The translations under genes and the position numbers were made by a program. Shown piece by piece: positions 11,998 through 23,541 of a stretch of DNA of 64,000 nt. Source of the stretch: Phylloscopus collybita (lineage: Eukaryota > Chordata > Aves > Passeriformes > Phylloscopidae); assembly GCA_027886175.1 (NCBI GenBank), contig JAJNNQ010000018.1, positions 18,829,001 to 18,893,000 of the forward strand, read 5' to 3'. The stretch's first letter is position 1. Every line of letters begins with the position of its first letter. Below the pieces are notes generated by a model that had not been told where the DNA came from, made no database searches, and saw only the letters and a program-made list of their open reading frames with translations.

Positions 11998-12303
11998 TGT
12001 GACAGCTGCTGCTGGTCTGAAGCTGCACAGATAAATTTGGCCATAGCCCGGGTATGATAATGATAGGTTGGATTTGAACTCAAACAGGGGACCCCGGCCA
12101 AGCCCATCCAATCCTGAATGAGATGTATCATTGGCCAGTGAGCTGGGTGGTGTTGAAACCCCAACCTATCAGGTGTGTACACAGGGGGATTTGAACCCCC
12201 TATAAAAGAGGGCAACCATCAATAAATTTTGGCTGCTATCACGTGACCTTCAGTGGGTTCAGTTGTGTGCCTGTCTCCAAAACTGTGACCCCGATGTAAT
12301 ACA
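11998..12303 (+). mobile_element. Solo LTR with 4-bp CTAG target-site duplication
   Basis: A 306-bp element begins TGTGACAG and ends TGTAATACA. It is flanked by CTAG on both sides (11994-11997 and 12304-12307), a 4-bp duplication as made by class I (gammaretrovirus-like) integrases. Control signals sit in the expected order on the + strand: a TATA box (TATAAAAG, 12201-12208), a polyadenylation signal (AATAAA, 12221-12226), then about 75 bases of R/U5. Upstream U3 contains 'ggatttgaaccccc' at 12187-12200. No primer-binding site or internal sequence follows, so it is a solo LTR left by recombination between the two LTRs of a provirus. The sharp duplication suggests it is younger than its ERVL-like host. 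Confidence 0.75.
12201..12226 (+). promoter_or_regulatory. LTR TATA box and polyadenylation signal
   Basis: TATAAAAG at 12201-12208 is followed 12 bases later by AATAAA at 12221-12226. The spacing is short but typical of LTRs in which both signals flank the start of R. Both motifs are intact, so residual promoter or poly(A) activity is possible, though nothing here shows that it is used. Confidence 0.6.
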
Positions 12304-12531
12304 CTAGGGGACATGGTCCTGCCCAATCAGAACTTATGTACTCTAGAGGGGATAAAGTAGTGCACATAAAAAATTATGCTGGGGCAAACAATCTGAGTTA
12401 CTCCTGCTTCAGGCAGTGGCAAACCCAATTGTGCAATTGCTTTTACTCAAGGACCTGGGTGCACTTGATGGGTAATGCAGGAGGATGAGCAAGTACAAAG
12501 TGTACCTGAAGAGGATTTTGGGTTAGAATAG
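12304..12531 (+). pseudogene. ERVL-like integrase C-terminal domain, remnant
   Basis: The reading frame that resumes after the nested LTR resembles the end of an ERVL-like integrase. It includes 'caaggacctgggtgcac' at 12448-12464, and the frame ends Glu-Asp-Phe-Gly-Leu-Glu then TAG at 12529-12531, which I take to be the original pol stop. This domain binds viral DNA ends in intact enzymes. Upstream frameshifts and the nested LTRs mean it is not expressed as a protein. The block has no counterpart in the second remnant at 36440, where it is deleted. Confidence 0.55.
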
Positions 12532-12991
12532 TCAATGAATTATATTGTATGATATTAATTGCTGTATAGCACTGTATATTATCACTTTTAAGTGGCTAGA
12601 TGTCCATCAGCACATTGGGTGCATCATGGAGCGCTCATGTCTGAATTTGGAGATCTGAACTGACTCTGTTTTGATTGCCATATCAAAGTTATTACTGTAA
12701 AAATCACCCAGATTAATAAAGAATTAACTGTGATGAAACCAGAAAAGTGCTTTGGTGATGAAATCACAACTGGCTTCAGCAAGCAAGAATCCAACACTGC
12801 ACACCATCTTTCCTCCTCTGAGACACTGTTATGACAGATAAAGGCTAAAGTCATGGACTAGATAAACTCAATGGACATTTTATAGGGTGGCCCATAGATG
12901 AAGGGAATGATTTCTGTGTGTGTATATCAAAAGACAGGAAAGGTGAGGCACCCAGGCACAGCATAAGTGTTCTAGAAAAAGGAGTGGATAC
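12532..12991 (+). mobile_element. ERVL-like 3' non-coding tail and polypurine tract
   Basis: Between the inferred pol stop and the 3' LTR lies about 440 bp with no env-like frame, as expected because ERVL elements usually lack env. The purine run 12974-12988 (agaaaaaggagtgga) lies immediately upstream of the LTR and is the likely polypurine tract that primes plus-strand DNA synthesis. The assignment of the middle of this tail rests on its position between pol and LTR rather than on a recognised motif. Confidence 0.55.
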
Positions 12992-13345
12992 TGTCCTGGT
13001 TTGGGCTGGGGTGGAACTAATGTTCTTCCTATTATCTGGCACAGAGGTGTGTTTTGAATTTAGTGGGAGAATAATGTTGATAACAGCCTGATGTTTTTAA
13101 TTGCTGCTAAGTGGTAATGGTAATAGTGAGGTACTAGTAAGGGTAAGGCAAGTCCTATGCTTTTCCAGCAAGGAGAGGTACCCAAGAGTCAGTGAGAGAG
13201 CACAGCCAGGAAAAACTGAGTTGGCCAAAGGGATATTCCATAACACAGAATATCATGGCCAGTATGTAAACTGATGGAGTTGGCTGAGAGGGAACCGAGT
13301 GCAGTCGAGGACTGGAATAGAAAGTGTCAGATGACAATACCTGTC
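12992..13345 (+). mobile_element. 3' LTR of the ERVL-like remnant, 3' end lost
   Basis: It starts TGTCCTGGTTTGGGCTGG, the characteristic 5' edge of this avian LTR family, one base after the end of the internal region. The following blocks are in family order: 'tctggcacagaggtgtgttt' (13035-13054), 'gagaataatgttgataacag' (13067-13086), 'gagagagcacagccagg' (13194-13210), 'ggccaaagggatattccata' (13223-13242), and a decayed TATA region (TATGTAAA, 13263-13270). Similarity fades around 13345, so the R/U5 part is missing or too diverged to follow. Confidence 0.75.
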
Positions 13346-14582
13346 ACTAAGTACTTCTGAGTATTACTGGCTTTTTTTAGGTCAGTTTTGGTTCCATTTG
13401 GGATATAATTTATGGCAAGTATTTTCATGGAATTAAGACTCTGATTAGCTCATAAGAGACCACATGCAATATAGTAAAAATCTTTAATAGTTGAGATGCT
13501 GTTATGTTAGGGATTTTCTTGAAAATCTTTTCACCCTGGTGTTCTATTTCTGTCCCATAATCATCCCAAAAGCAAATAAATCTAAGAATACCCTTTTTTC
13601 TTGAAAGGCCCTAAAAACCAAAGTAAAGCAATGGTTCTTTTTCCTATATTAAGCATAAAAACCAAGAGGAATATTAAAAAATAGAAAACATGTACATTCA
13701 TGTTTGCTTCCACAGAAAGACAATATTCCCTCATGAATTGCTTTTTTTTTTATTATCCTTACAGTCTGACAACTAATGTCATTGTTTGCCAAGTTAATCT
13801 ATTTCTCAAATGACAAACAATCAGCAATATCAAAAAGATATCATGTAGAGAGTGGCAAAACTACAAATGAGACAGCTACTGCTGATTAATTTTTCCCTAG
13901 ATTTTCCCAAAGGTAGTCTGTGAGAAAAGAGGAAAAAGATTCAAGGTCTTTCTATCATTCCTATAGAGACCAAATGAGTTAATAAATGAGTAAATAGAAA
14001 TCAATAAATTTAATTATTTCTTGTATTGGTTTGCAAAATGCACTATAGTTTTCACTACCTGATTATCATTGATCTGTGAGGGAATAGGGGAAAGGAAAGA
14101 AGTAATCAACCAAGACAATTCCAGGCATAGTTTCTTTTCTTTTTTTTTTAATCTGGCATTGCAATTTCTGTGTGTCAAAGGATCATGCTTAGGAATTATA
14201 CATTAGCAATCTGATCTTGAAAGTCTTAAATAAATATTAAAGAAGAGAATATTTTGTGCTCAAATAGGGTTTGTTTTCCTTTGTAGCATGTTTGGTGTTA
14301 TTAGCAGCCTGTAGTATTAATCTCATAGATCACATCCAAGACCTTAATGTTATTCTCAGAGAAATTGCTTTCTGAATGCTATTTGGAACAAACTTCAACT
14401 CCTAATTGTCTAGGAGGAGCTCTCAATCCAAATATCCATTCATTCACAGGTCCCAAATGGTGAATATGCTAATGAAAAACAGGGAGAAGTGAACATAACT
14501 TGTCCTTACACAGATTTCATACCATATTCACAAGCCTGTGCAGGGATACAATAATGCTGATGTTTAGAATTAAATGGTCTGC

Positions 14583-14600
14583 TTTTATATATATATAAAA
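14583..14600. repeat. 18-bp AT palindrome
   Basis: Four T, a run of alternating A and T, and four A form a perfect self-complementary stretch. This is expected occasionally in AT-rich DNA and may be an expanded TA dinucleotide run. Confidence 0.8.
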
Positions 14601-15713
14601 AATCTTTCCCTTTTACTGTATTAGCATTTCTTGGACTCTTCACAAAGCAGGCTGCCTTGTCTCTGAATTAACCCACAGCAGTTTATAATTAAAATAGTCA
14701 CATTTTGAAAGAGGAAAGATAAAAATTTATGTTTCTACAAAGAACTGAGACTTAAAACTTTCTTTACATTTCTGGAAAAGCATTCCAAAATTTCTACTAC
14801 TTCCTGATAATAGTAGCCTACTACATGTTTTAGGTTGCCTGACCTGTTAGCACATATTCAGTGCATGTAAATGGGGGCAAGGATCCTAAGCCCTCATAAG
14901 AATTAGTCATCTGTGTTTCTAACACTAATGAAGGCATTGTTAAGTCACCTCTGATGGTGTTTATTTGGGTGTGTTGTGCTGTGATTAGAGGCACATTGTC
15001 ACTCTGATATGACCAAAGATGGCAGATAAACAGTTACAAAACAAAATGTATTTGCTTTAACTCACAAGTTCCACATTGGTAGAGTTTGTCATGCAATCTG
15101 ACTAAACTGCCAAGAGCTGGACTACCTAAACATGTAGTTCTTCCCCAGAAAATATTCCCAGGGGACCAAAATAGGTTTCTATACAAATTCTGATCTATTA
15201 CCAAACTGATGTATCAAGTCAGCTTAGCATATCTCTCAGGTCAAAGCCCTTTTGAAGACCTAAATATGCTTGCCATTTTGTGTGTCCTTCTTAAGACAAG
15301 AAATGTAGTTCACTAAGTTAAAGAAAAAGAAATACTTTTCATGAGTTCTCCAAATAACTGTAGTTACATAGTTAGAGATACTAACCTGAGTTCTCCTACT
15401 CAAATTCCTGTTCAAACTTCTGCTACAGAAATCTGTTTTCAACTATAATCACTGAAATTAAGGGGCCATTCATGAAGTATGTTTAGAAACTGAAGAAATC
15501 AGGAATCAAAAAATAACATTGACTCCTAGAGGGAGATGTGCTAACAAAAAACTTCAGGAATAAAAGAAAAACAATATGTAGTGGGAGTTAAATCCTCACC
15601 TTCATTAAAAGCCTCCCTGTAATGTACCAAAATTTGTTTGATCTTGACAACAGGATTAAAAATGATTCTTGAAATAAAAACCTAGTTATATCTAGAACTG
15701 CAATAGACATCAG

Positions 15714-15766
15714 GTGAAATGAGTGATCATTTCACTCAAAATTATTCAGAAAAAGTCTGAATAATT
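15714..15766. repeat. Two adjacent perfect hairpins
   Basis: The first has a 9-bp stem (GTGAAATGA at 15714-15722 with TCATTTCAC at 15727-15735) and a 4-base loop. The second has an 11-bp stem (AATTATTCAGA at 15740-15750 with TCTGAATAATT at 15756-15766) and a 5-base loop. They are separated by four bases. Whether they form in DNA or RNA is unknown. Confidence 0.8.
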
Positions 15767-16458
15767 CTACTTTATTTCTTTGCTTTTTGTAAAAATACAT
15801 GGAAATTAGGCTCTTACTAAATATATATACTTTACTAAGGAAATAGCATCAGTTGATGAGGACCTCACATAATGTTAAAAATGCAGGAGGCTGTACAACA
15901 TAAATTGAGTTTTTAAATTTAACAAACTATTTAAAGTCTTATCAAGTAATCATGTCTTCTTAATTCATTTCATAAATTCCTGTCACAAAATGGTGTTTTC
16001 TTCCCAAATGATCTTGTCAGTACAGAGTAAAATTTACTAACAGTACTAAAATGATGAATGTTTTGAATACTGATCATTGCTTAATACTGAACTGCTTTCT
16101 GTTATGATTATGATTTAACAAGAGTCATGAAATCTTGTTGAAGGTCTCAGTGGTCTGCAAAGGCAAAAGACTTAGAAGGTCACTGGAAATGCTTTAATTA
16201 GACATGGGCATCTTCATACCACTTAGACTTGAAGATAATATCTTCGGAAACTAAATAGAGCCGTAGGATCATATTGAGTTTCATATTAAAAACTCTTTGC
16301 TTTAAAAGCCCTATTCTAAATTTAACTTTCACACTAATCAAATAATACACCTTAATGCAACTTTTAAGTTTTTTTTTTTCTTTTGAATTATATTCACTAG
16401 TCATCATACAATTAAAACAATAATTCAAAATCCTTTTACACAGTAGAAGTATAAATTC

Positions 16459-17003
16459 ACAGAGTGGAAGAGTTGGGAGCGCAGGTCTGAAGGTCATCTT
16501 TTGTAGCCCTCGTGCTCAAGCAGGGCACTTAGAACAGGCTGCCCAGGAGCACATTTGGATGGCTTCTGAAAAATGTAATTACCTCTCTGGGGAAAACCAT
16601 TTTAGCGTTTGACCATCCTTAGAGCTAAAAAGCCGTTTCCTGATGTTCAGATGGAACATCCTGTATTTCATTTTGTGCCCATTGGCTCTCATCCTGTCAC
16701 TGGGCATTAATGGAAAGAGCCTGGCTCATTTTCTGCAGCATCTTTTCAGGCATAGAATGAAGAGATTCTCCTGAGCCTGTCCTTCTCTGGGAAGAAGTCT
16801 CAGCTCTCTTAACTTTTCCTCATATGCTCCTTGTACTTAACCATCATCATGGTCCTGTGCTGAACTCTCCTGAACATGTTCATGTCCTGTTCTGGGGTGC
16901 CTGGAAGTGGACCTGGTGCTGCAGGTGTGACATCCCCAGTGCTGAGACAGGAAAAGGATGACCTCCCTCAGCTTGTGGGCAGCACTTCTAAGACAACCTT
17001 CTA
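16459..17003 (-). mobile_element. CR1 LINE, - orientation, 5' truncated
   Basis: The 3' end of the element is at the left: 'cacagagtggaag' at 16459 followed by 'gaaggtcatct' (16488-16498) corresponds to the conserved CR1 3' terminus read in reverse. Further right come the blocks 'aacaggctgcccagga' (16532-16547), 'gatgttcagatggaacatcc' (16642-16661) and 'ttgtgcccattggctctcat' (16673-16692), which are antisense to the end of CR1 ORF2. Similarity runs to about 17003 and then stops, so most of the element is missing, the usual result of incomplete reverse transcription. Many substitutions and stops show that it is old and inactive. Confidence 0.8.
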
Positions 17004-17652
17004 ATATGATAGCTGTAGACTTCTCTAACAGGGACGCATTACTGGCTCCTGTTCAGTTTCTGTGTTAACTTTGAGCATCTGCCTAAAATCTTTAAAACTT
17101 AATTACAGATGAGTATATGAAGCTATTAAAAAATGATTTTGACAGTTTCGAAGTAGAATGAACATCAGAATTGTGATCAACTGACCATTAGAAGGAACAT
17201 TTTAAAGCAGAGATAAAAATCTGTAAAGAAGTTTGCAGGAAGTGCAATTTCCTACTGCTGCATTACATGAAGTTTTTTAATCAGAGTAAGTATGTGAGAA
17301 AAATTTTGAGCCGTTGCTGTGCTTACCTTTTAATTTTCAATTTTTAAATTTGATGTGATGTCATTATTCTTTTACCTGTTACTTTATAGCAGTGACTTTT
17401 TTTTTTCTGTAGTGACTATCTGATAATTTAGAAACTATTTTCAATGAATTATGAAAAAAAGATTTACCCTAAAGCCAAGCAACTGCCTAGTCTACTACTC
17501 TACTTCATAACAACTTTTAATATATTTTGTTGCATCTTCCTGCTTGAATATAAACAAAGTTTTTTGGTTTCATTCTTATTTTTACTGAATATGCATATTT
17601 ATTAATTGTTACTACCTGTCTTTCTCAAAATTTTGTTTCATCTGACTTGAAC

Positions 17653-17674
17653 TTACCCTATTTGAATAGGGTAA
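17653..17674. repeat. Perfect 10-bp-stem hairpin
   Basis: TTACCCTATT (17653-17662) and AATAGGGTAA (17665-17674) are exact inverted copies separated by only TG. Confidence 0.85.
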
Positions 17675-20600
17675 AGATTTCCTATTTAGAGTATTTTTTA
17701 AAATATTTTTTTTGTACAGAAAAAAAAATTAGGTAAATTCTCTTGATTATAAATTTAACAAGCAGTGCTCATCAAAAAACTTTTTTCCCCTTTCCTCCCT
17801 TTTGTAGACAAGCCCAAGTGACTCATAATTAGAAAGTGGGATCAAAAAGAATAAGGTAACTGGAGAAAAATGGAAGTTAAATTAAAAAAAATCAGATTTT
17901 CCAGTATTTAATTGAATATTTTAACTTTGAATGGGAGTTTATTTACACAATAAACTGTAGAGAAATACCAAGTGAAAAAATAATGTTGCCAGATAAGTTA
18001 CTTTTTTCTTTCATTAAAAGCCCTTTGGGGATTTGAAAAATCTTTTTTAATGTTGCTGATATGTTGTCCACAATGAAAACACTGCAGTCATTTTTAAATC
18101 TCCTTTTAATATGTGTATCAACGTCTGTGACATCAAGTAAAAAAAGCTGTTGTAAGAGCAAAATCTGTTGGCCATGCTTGTGTTATGCTTTTGATTTTAA
18201 AGGGACTTCTGCTGTAGAATTTTGAGGTCAAAGACAAATGAACTGGCACAGATCACCCAGCACAACAGGATCTTTTAATTCCTGTACTAAACTCCAGGAA
18301 AATACGAAACAACTGCTACTTGATGGTTGATGCATTGAATGAATGCATCTGAAATTGTGTGTAATATCTGGCAGTGATTTGTTTGGAAACCACAGTGCCA
18401 TACAGCCTGGTTTATCTGCCTGTCAAAAAGGATTATTATTTAGTTCATCAAAGGCTCAGTAAGGCTTAATGAATACATATAATGAGTCCTAGGAAGTCCT
18501 AGGAGCTCTGAACATTCTTGTATAGAAGAGAAAAATGTTATTGTGGATGAGACTTTTGAAGTGCAAGAAGGTCTTGTGACGGAGCAGGGGAGTTACACCA
18601 GGAACAAACAAACCAGACTGGAAGCCAAAATTCACTGTCGCTTGATATTTTTGTGTTTGGACTTCATTGCCAGATACCTGATTCCCTGCTTTACCAGGAT
18701 TACTGCTCTCTACCTTCCCCACTCAGTCTCAGATGTTCTCTGTCCTTCAGGTGTCTTCCCCACACTAAATAACAAAAGATAGGAGTTGATGACATTCTCC
18801 TCTGGGTTAAAACCCTTATTGTATTGTGTTAGGCAGAAAATACTCTCTCAAGAAAAAAATTTATCTGATTTCCATAAAAGAATTTCAGTGATATTTTGTC
18901 TAAATCTTTTGTTTCAAGGTAAAGTTCTTCGTGTTCCAGTCCTTCTCCCACTGCATGGAATAAAGGTTTTTTGCCAAGGACCTATTGCTTCTGCCCTTTG
19001 TGAGAGGTTTAAGCTTGTGCTACATTTGCAATAAAAGGAGCTGTGTAGGAGCAGAAAGTGCCATCTTTGAAGAAGAATGAGCTATTTCTGAAGTCAGTGA
19101 GGGACATTAGAGGATTTCTTTGTAGGGATCTTCACATAAATTTCTTCTTTACCCAGAGACACACTCATTTCCATTGAGTTAGTATTTCATTGTTGTGCAG
19201 TTGTTTAATGCTGCTTTCTTTTGACCAATGATACCTTTTGAAGTAAATAAAGCAAGTTAAAAATGAGCTGTGTAACTCATTAGCTAATATCCATGCAAAA
19301 TTGGCAAACCTATGTGTAGAAATAAAGCTAAAGTAATAGAAAATAACTCAAGCAAGCTAAATAAGTGAAGCTGAAATTTACAGAAAGAGTTGTTTTGAGG
19401 GTGTCAGTATATCATTACTGATACACTGTATGTTTATAAGCGTGTTTATTTAAATTACTTCTGCTCTATAATACATTTGACACATGGGTCAAATCTTTGG
19501 GAGAACAAAGGTCAAATTCTGTCTTCAGAAAGGCATGTTCAATTCTTGCTTGTTTAATGAGAGCTGAACTTTCAGGGCAGTGTTGCTTCCCAAGTGTTGT
19601 CTATGAAGCTGAACTCGTGAAGTAATAGCGTCTCAGTGGAGGCTTTGTTCTTCTGAAAATTTCACATTAATTCAGCTGGGGTGATTCAGAAGCTAAATCA
19701 GGCTTATAAAAGATAGATATTTTATATGTAAAACAATAATAAAATATATATTTACATAAAAATAGATATTTTAAAGCAGGGAGGCTTACTCTCGTCTTTT
19801 TGGTTATTTTTTTTGAATACTGGGCCACAAGGATATGTTCAATATTGCTGAACTGTGTGACTATATTGGATTTTATAAACATGAGCAAGGGGTCAGCCCT
19901 CAAACTAGAAAAGAAATTGGAGTAAGTTGGGCTATAAAGAACCAGGTTAGTAAGATATTACATATTTCATCATAACACCCCTTTCTATTTTGAACTGCTG
20001 AACTTAGGAGGGAAAATGTCTCTGGAAGAACAGGTAGATTATATTCGTGTGGGAGAAAATACTTTTAGGATCTTTGGGAAACTCTTTTTGTTTACCATGG
20101 ATAGTAGTGTCCAAAGTATAATTTGATAGACATATAATGCTGGTGGATTTTCTCCCTATATATTGTATGAAAAAAAACCTTTAAATGTGAAGTCTGCAAA
20201 CATTCATTGAGACCACATCAGTCTTGAAGATTATTATTCTCTACAGAGGCACCCTCACCAAGGGCCCTTTAGTCCTGCACGGCTCCTGTGTGACAACCTG
20301 TCAGCAGGACTTTATTCTTCATCCCTTGGATCTCCTTCACTGTTTTATTCTGCCAGAATGGGATGTTGGGAAGCAGTGGATGCCTAGCAAGGTCTGCAGG
20401 GGTAAAAGATGAGAGAATAAAAGGGAGAAACATTGGAACAAATGGGATTGCCTTTATCTTCTCAGAAATAATTGTAAAACATACAGATTTCATAAAATTG
20501 TTATGGCTATGGTGTTAAAAAAAAACAGGAAGTGGCACAGATCTTTCCTATTTGAATTATCATGAGACAAACATTCCCTGGAGAAAAAAAAGTATGTAAT

Positions 20601-21158
20601 AGTCTTAGAGCTGTTTTACTGTAGGCCTTCCTATGATTTGAGGTGAATTTTCTAGGTTAATATATTCTTCTAATGAGAGATTGAGACTCTAAAATTGATA
20701 AAACCATTTTTTTCCCTTTTTCATTTTTTCTTTAAGAACAGCCATCTCCCTAATCCCTTTGTAATTATACAGAAGTTGTATGTCAAAGGCTGACAGTTTC
20801 ACCATGAAGAGCATCTGCTTTAAGTGCCCTCACATCACTCATTGGAGGATGTTTTAAAACCAATTCCCTAATCTTTAAGAGCTCTTTTCAAATCAAAACA
20901 TCAATTCTTGGGCATTTATAACTGTACAGATCCTGTGCAGATCCTTATAAGATCAAGATCTTCTGCCACCTTATTCACTAATACATCTGCATGAACTTTT
21001 GTACCAGGCCGACAACATGATTTTGCTGGCTTAAGTATTGTGAACATGGAAAAAGTTTGACATCTGGAGAATTGTTTCAGAAGTTTATAAATTTACTCAG
21101 ATAAGGATAAGGAAAAAAAATTTCTAATCTGCCAATTGCTCCGGAAATGTTGAATAAA

Positions 21159-21203
21159 GGAAAAAAAAACAAAAACAAAAACAAACAAAAAGCCAAACAA
21201 AAC
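21159..21203. repeat. A-rich CAAAA low-complexity tract
   Basis: Repeated CAAAA and CAAA units follow a run of nine A. The - strand frame across it (21124-21378) gives a Phe/Cys-rich artefact. Confidence 0.8.
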
Positions 21204-23500
21204 CAGGCAGGCATTTGTTGAGTAAATGATAACATGCTGAACCAGCAATTTTGGATAATTTATTTTTCATTTGATCTTTCATTATTTTTTTTTTTTGTGT
21301 AATTGGTATGCTAAAACTAGTAATAACTATAAACAAGACATATTTGTAACTGAACCTGAAACTTGGATTTTTCAGCAATTTAAGGACTTTATCCAGCTGT
21401 AACTTTCAATAAGAGAACATAGCTTTTTAAAAGGTTCCATTATTCCAAATTTAACCTCATCATCAAATCCATTTCCACTAAAAAGGAATTATTTGTGGAT
21501 TTTAAGGTTCAAACATATTCGTCTCTTACCCTTGTTCATGGTAGTTCCCTGTCTGACTAAAGCAATCTAGATAAAGGCAGAATTGAGTTAGAATCTAACA
21601 AGTTTTTAAAGTAATGATATGACAACTTAATAATTGAGGTTTTTAATCATAATTCTATTGCGAATCAAAAAAACCCACCCCAATTTTATATGTTTTCTTC
21701 TTCTTTAAGTTCACTACTAGTCTCAGACTAGCCATAGGAATCTCTACATATCTGTTTTGTTCATTCACAGCAAGGGCAAGAAAGGGTGCTAAACAACCTC
21801 CTGGAAGAAAAGGCAAGATTGTAATAAAACGTTAAAAGAAAAAGAGAAATAAAGGAATAAGAAGGCATGGTGTCCAAGAAACACTTACTAATCATTCACC
21901 ATCAATACTATTTTGTTTTAGGTTTGACGGCTTCTAGTTCTGAAAGCAGTTTGTCCTTCAAAATTTCCTATTTCATTCTCCACAAGGAATGAGAAGTGTG
22001 GTGCCAACTAGTAGCTTCATTTTAGTTACTGAAAAGCAGTCAGGCATTTAAGAAACTTTTACTCCCATAAAATATGGCCATATTACCTTCATCAGATGTC
22101 ACTGACCATCTAAATATTAACAGTTAATTAATTCAAGTCACTTCTCACTTCTACAAGTATAGATCACATGCCATTTATAGAGGATTGTAAAAGTAGGAAG
22201 GCAGATGAAGCCTGAAAGCTCGTAAACAGCCCTTTTGGAGAACTTCATAAGTTCAATGAATGTTCTCAAAAGCTGAATTAAAAAAATGGCATTAGTAAGG
22301 AGAGAGTCATTTGTTAAAAAAGGCATGTCCCCTTTGCTTTCCCTTGACATTTATAGCATACAAAGTAATTGAAACCACAGTCGGGGTGGTTAGGGTAGCT
22401 CTCCAAACAGCAGTAGTTCAGCAGGTGGTAACAGCAGTAATTTGGAAATGAACAAAACTGACCTCTTCACTTTTTCTTTTTTAACGTGGGATTTTATTTT
22501 AATTTGTTTCAGAAAATTTCAAAGAGAATGTAAAAAAGCCTTTATATACTTCATGAAATATAAAATTAATTCTCTTATCACCCAGATGCAGCCTTGATAT
22601 GAGAGTAATGAATGCTTTAGAATTACAAAGAGATTAAATTTTCTTTATGTTTCTAATCAGAGACACTTCGTTTAGGTAGCTTAGATCCACAGTTCTGGAT
22701 TTGTGAAAAACAAACAGCTTATGCATTCAGAAAGATCTTATTAAAAAAAAAACCCAACAAACAACCCAAATGAGGTTTTCTTTTGACTCAGAAATGTAGG
22801 AGGATTCAATCTCAAACATTATATATCTCAGCAAACACCAGCAGCTCATTTTAACTCATTTTACAGCACACACAGCGGCACTTAGGTACATGAAGCACTT
22901 TTCAAGATATAACAGAAATATATCACCAGAAGGTAGAAGTACAGATTTTCTTCAATTCTGTAAAAATAAAGGCTTAACAGGCATTTGTGAAAAAAATATT
23001 TAACACCAAAAATCTTGTATTATTTTGGAAAGTTAAATCTGTAATTTTGAGTCTGAATCATAGTCTTGGTTTATTTGACATCTTATAGCACAAATCACTC
23101 TGAATACCTCTTCATAAATTCAGTGTCATTCAGCAAGTCATAAGAAATATGTCATAACCACTATATGACAGATTCGAAGACCAAGCATAAAGAAGTCAAG
23201 AGACCTGTTCAGAAAGAATAAAAAAGATATGTCCAGTTGAAAGGCTGCTCAAAATTTTGTAATCTCTGTCTGCTTTGCTCTAGACATCTAGCTTCGCTGT
23301 AAGTCTAAATCCATGCAGCATTCATACTTTAACCCCACTTATGCTATCAATGGTATAACTGGTAAAAGTTAGCTTAATAGCTGGAGATAGTGGTCTTACC
23401 AATAACTCCAAATAATTCTTTTTAGTTGAATGTTATTTGGGATTTTTTTTCTAGTCACTGCCATTAATGCACTACCAAAGCCTTTTTCTCCTATTCTGAT

Positions 23501-23541
23501 TTTTTTGTTTGTTCGTTTGTTCGTTTTGGTTTGGTTTTGGG
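23501..23541. repeat. GTTT/GTTC simple repeat
   Basis: Imperfect tetranucleotide array (GTTT, GTTC, GTTTG units) preceded by a T run. Confidence 0.75.

Larger units (their letters stand above)
10540..13345 (+). mobile_element. ERVL-like provirus remnant (pol 3' part plus 3' LTR) with two nested LTRs
   Basis: Read on the + strand this is the 3' part of a class III (ERVL-like) provirus: end of the RT-connection region (about 10540-10730), RNase H (about 10765-11130), integrase (about 11170-11411, 11936-11997 and 12304-12531), a non-coding tail (12532-12973), a polypurine tract (12974-12988) and the 3' LTR (12992-13345). It aligns by eye with the second remnant at 36440-37560; matching blocks include 'ggaaagcattggagatgg' here against 'ggaaaccattggaggtgg' there. 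The 5' LTR, gag and most of RT are absent. Two solo LTRs interrupt the integrase part. The left edge is uncertain because the two copies stop resembling each other between 10400 and 10600. The reading frame is broken by stops and frameshifts, so it is inactive. Confidence 0.75.
13346..16458. other. AT-rich non-coding sequence, small palindromes
   Basis: No gene or repeat family recognised. It contains an 18-bp perfect AT palindrome at 14583-14600 and a pair of adjacent hairpins at 15714-15766, both listed separately. Confidence 0.6.

Noticed and set aside
5803..13345. A single provirus with 5' LTR at 5803 and 3' LTR at 12992
   Set aside because: The LTRs are of the same family, but 6275-10500 shows no gag or RT-like sequence and looks like unrelated AT-rich DNA, so the first is better read as a solo LTR.
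18489..18782. Overlapping frames on opposite strands as a small gene
   Set aside because: No motif, no splice or promoter context, and the two strands are equally open.
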